Below are positions 61,603-64,000 of a DNA stretch of 64,000 nt, piece after piece. The DNA lies in the NCBI RefSeq assembly GCF_018122655.1, contig NZ_JAGRQC010000004.1:1-64000 (forward strand), in the 5' to 3' direction. Position 1 is the stretch's first letter. Every line of letters begins with the position of its first letter. The notes beneath the pieces were generated by a model that was not told where the DNA came from, searched no databases, and saw only the letters and a list, made by a program, of their open reading frames with translations. The position numbers and the translations under genes were made by a program. Origin of the DNA: Stakelama marina (GTDB lineage: Bacteria; Pseudomonadota; Alphaproteobacteria; Sphingomonadales; Sphingomonadaceae).

Positions 61603-61617
61603 GGGAGAAGGAGCAAA

Positions 61618-64000
61618 ATGACCCAATCTTCCTCGAACTTCGTGAATATCGGCGAGCGCACCAACGTCACCGGCTCGGCGCGCTTCAAGAAGCTCATCAT
61701 GAACGGCGACTATACCAGTGCGATCGAGGTCGCGCGCCAGCAGGTCGAAAACGGCGCTCAGGTGATCGACGTCAACATGGACGAAGGGCTGCTCGACTCC
61801 AAGCAAGCGATGGAGACCTTCCTCAAGCTGATCGCCGCCGAACCCGATATCGCGCGCGTGCCGATCATGGTCGACAGCTCGAAATGGGAAGTGATCGAGG
61901 CGGGCCTCAAATGCGTGTCGGGCAAGCCGATCGTCAATTCGATCAGCATGAAGGAAGGCGAGGAACCGTTCCTTGAAAGCGCCCGCAAATGCATGACCTA
62001 TGGCGCCGCCGTCGTCGTCATGGCGTTCGACGAGAAAGGCCAGGCCGATACCGAGGAACGCAAGGTCGAGATTTGCGAGCGCGCCTACAAGCTGCTCACC
62101 GGCATCGGCTTTCCGCCCGAGGATATCATCTTCGATCCCAATATCTTCGCCGTCGCGACGGGTATCGAGGAGCATAACAATTACGCGGTCGACTTCATCG
62201 AGGCGGTGAAGCGGATCAAGAAAAGCTGCCCGCACGTCCATTTCTCGGGCGGGCTGTCGAACCTCTCGTTCAGCTTTCGCGGCAACGAGCCGGTGCGCCG
62301 CGCGATGCACTCGGTGTTCCTCTATCACGCGATCCCCGCCGGGCTCGACATGGCGATCGTCAATGCCGGCCAGCTCGACATCTATGACGATATCGACGCC
62401 AAGCTGCGCGACGCGGTCGAGGACGTCATCCTCAACCGCGATCCGGAAGCAGGCGAAAGGCTGGTCGAGCTCGCCGAAAGCTATCGCGACAGCGATCCGG
62501 TGGCGGAAAAGAAGGCCGCCGAATGGCGCGGCTGGGAGGTCGAGAAGCGGCTCGAACATGCGCTGGTCAAGGGCATCGACGCGCATGTCATCGACGATAC
62601 CGAGGAGCTTCGCGTCAAGGTCGCGGATCGCGGCGGCCGCCCGATCGAAGTGATCGAGGGGCCACTGATGGACGGCATGAACGTCGTCGGCGACCTGTTC
62701 GGTTCGGGCAAGATGTTCCTGCCGCAGGTCGTGAAGTCCGCGCGCGTAATGAAAAAGGCCGTCGCCCACCTCTTCCCCTATATCGAGGCGGAAAAGGACG
62801 AGAATTCGCGCGGCAAGGGCAAGATCGTCCTCGCCACGGTGAAGGGCGACGTCCACGATATCGGCAAGAACATCGTCGGCGTCGTGCTGCAATGTAACGG
62901 GTTCGAAGTGATCGATCTCGGCGTGATGGTACCGTGGTCGAAGATCCTCGAAACCGCCCGGCAAGAGGATGCCGACATGATTGGATTGTCCGGGCTCATC
63001 ACCCCCTCGCTCGACGAAATGGTGACGGTGGCCGAGGAGATGCAGGACGCCGAGATGACGATGCCGCTGCTGATCGGCGGTGCCACCACGTCCAAGGTCC
63101 ACACCGCGCTCAAGATCGCGCCGGCTTATTCCGGCCCGACGATCCACGTCCTCGACGCCAGCCGCGCGGTCGGCGTCGCGACCAACCTGGTCAGCGACAG
63201 CCAGCGCGACCCTTATGTGAAGAAGATCGCCGACGAATATGAGGCTGTTCGCGAGGCGCGCGCGAACAAGGGCCAGTCGAAGCTGATCTCGATTCAGGAA
63301 GCGCGCGAAAACGGCTTCAGGATCGATCCCGACCTCAAGGCGCCCGCACCGAAAAAGCCGGGGCTTCACGTCTATAGCGACTGGGACCTCAATGACCTCC
63401 GCGACTATATCGACTGGACGCCCTTCTTCCGCTCATGGGAACTGGCGGGCACCTATCCGGCGATCCTCGAGGACGAGGTGGTCGGCGAAAGCGCGACCAA
63501 CCTGTTCAACGATGCGCAGACAATGCTCGACAGGATCATCGAGGAGAAGTGGCTGACCGCGAAGGGCGTTGCCGCGCTATGGCCGTGCCACCGCGATGGT
63601 GACGATGTGGTGATCCACCATCATCATGTGCAGGATAAGGTCAGCAAGGACGGTGCTACCTTCCGCGATCATGAGAATGACATTCCCGATCTCGACCGCA
63701 CCAACGAGGCGAGCGTGCGGATGCCGTTCCTTCGCCAGCAGATCAACAAGCGCGAGGGCCGGCACAATATGTGCCTCGCCGATTTCATCACCGAGGAATC
63801 GGACTGGATCGGCGGCTTCGCCGTCACCGCGGGCCACGGGATCGAGGAACATTCGAAGCGCTTCAAACAGGCGCATGACGATTATTCCGACATCCTGTTG
63901 AAGGCGCTTGCCGACCGGCTGGCCGAAGCGTTCGCCGAGCGGATGCACCAGCATGTCCGCAAGGACCTGTGGGGCTATGCCGAGGGTGAGCAGCTCACCA
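61618..64000 (+). CDS. metH2: Methionine synthase, folate/cobalamin/activation part (split MetH), 3' truncated by the window
   Basis: About 794 residues are present; the gene runs off the end. Domains in order: methyl-THF-binding ([40 protein letters not shown]), cap and cobalamin-binding with DVHDIGKN (His of the lower axial ligand, residue ~413) and GLSGLITPS, then the SAM-activation domain starting near [22 protein letters not shown]. It contains [18 protein letters not shown] and [24 protein letters not shown]. The ATG at 61618 has GGGGAGAAGGAG from the REP-like repeat. It completes methylation of homocysteine bound to MetH1. Confidence 0.95.
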   Translation, partial: MTQSSSNFVNIGERTNVTGSARFKKLIMNGDYTSAIEVARQQVENGAQVIDVNMDEGLLDSKQAMETFLKLIAAEPDIARVPIMVDSSKWEVIEAGLKCVSGKPIVNSISMKEGEEPFLESARKCMTYGAAVVVMAFDEKGQADTEERKVEICERAYKLLTGIGFPPEDIIFDPNIFAVATGIEEHNNYAVDFIEAVKRIKKSCPHVHFSGGLSNLSFSFRGNEPVRRAMHSVFLYHAIPAGLDMAIVNAGQLDIYDDIDAKLRDAVEDVILNRDPEAGERLVELAESYRDSDPVAEKKAAEWRGWEVEKRLEHALVKGIDAHVIDDTEELRVKVADRGGRPIEVIEGPLMDGMNVVGDLFGSGKMFLPQVVKSARVMKKAVAHLFPYIEAEKDENSRGKGKIVLATVKGDVHDIGKNIVGVVLQCNGFEVIDLGVMVPWSKILETARQEDADMIGLSGLITPSLDEMVTVAEEMQDAEMTMPLLIGGATTSKVHTALKIAPAYSGPTIHVLDASRAVGVATNLVSDSQRDPYVKKIADEYEAVREARANKGQSKLISIQEARENGFRIDPDLKAPAPKKPGLHVYSDWDLNDLRDYIDWTPFFRSWELAGTYPAILEDEVVGESATNLFNDAQTMLDRIIEEKWLTAKGVAALWPCHRDGDDVVIHHHHVQDKVSKDGATFRDHENDIPDLDRTNEASVRMPFLRQQINKREGRHNMCLADFITEESDWIGGFAVTAGHGIEEHSKRFKQAHDDYSDILLKALADRLAEAFAERMHQHVRKDLWGYAEGEQLT

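Overview
The window reads as a chromosomal segment of a high-GC alphaproteobacterium of the order Sphingomonadales, with a Sphingopyxis/Sphingomonas-like flavour. This is inferred from the many TonB-dependent receptors, alphaproteobacterial codon use, split metH, a SahR-type regulator fused to a methyltransferase, and families common in sphingomonads (DUF3617, DUF3297, DUF3175). No tRNA, rRNA, CRISPR array, prophage or intact insertion sequence was recognised. Most of the sequence is ordinary core and accessory metabolism, densely packed, with short intergenic gaps that hold most of the unusual signals.

Layout. 0-1.4 kb: copper response (CopA-type oxidase end, CsoR-type repressor with a palindromic operator, glutaredoxin/MauE-like membrane protein). 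1.4-3.8 kb: a TonB-dependent receptor. 4.3-8.1 kb: aconitase AcnA and two small genes. 8.3-9.7 kb: a frameshifted alpha/beta hydrolase. 9.8-13 kb: a RamB/ScfR-like regulator divergent from isocitrate lyase aceA, with a 16-bp palindrome between them. 13-17.5 kb: sugar/lipid-type catabolic genes (GPH transporter, two SDRs, acyl-CoA dehydrogenase). 17.5-23.5 kb: DUF3617 protein, membrane protein, malic enzyme maeB and mutS. 23.5-26.2 kb: an unusual small-ORF locus, DUF3175, two paralogous lipoproteins and a secreted methyltransferase. 26.2-38 kb: uvrB, CLC channel, metallo-beta-lactamase-fold protein, a frameshifted SDR, DksA-like protein, a PAS-GGDEF-EAL-PilZ protein and ligA. 38-43.6 kb: a large Oar-like TonB receptor followed by a LytS/LytTR two-component pair. 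43.6-48.5 kb: DUF3297, a glycine-zipper protein, typA and a third TonB receptor. 48.6-58.4 kb: telA-xpaC, sodC, a large HAD-type protein, mtnP, DUF5694, a TonB-like protein, YrhK, aldo/keto reductase and lipoproteins. 58.5-64 kb: the methionine-synthesis operon sahR/MT-metF-metH1-metH2, with metH2 running off the end.

How the parts work together. AcnA, AceA and MaeB belong to the TCA/glyoxylate/anaplerotic node, and the RamB-like regulator sits where it could control acetate or short-chain acyl use. MetF, both halves of MetH and the SAH-type regulator form a remethylation module, while MtnP disposes of methylthioadenosine from the same SAM economy. Three outer-membrane receptors and a TonB-like protein serve nutrient uptake.

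The most unusual signal is on the minus strand at 23544-23786. It is an 18-codon ORF preceded by a 15-nt perfect complement of the 16S rRNA 3' tail, followed by strong hairpins and an intrinsic terminator. I do not recognise it as a described element. Coordinates of starts are judged from Shine-Dalgarno context and family length. No database search was possible.
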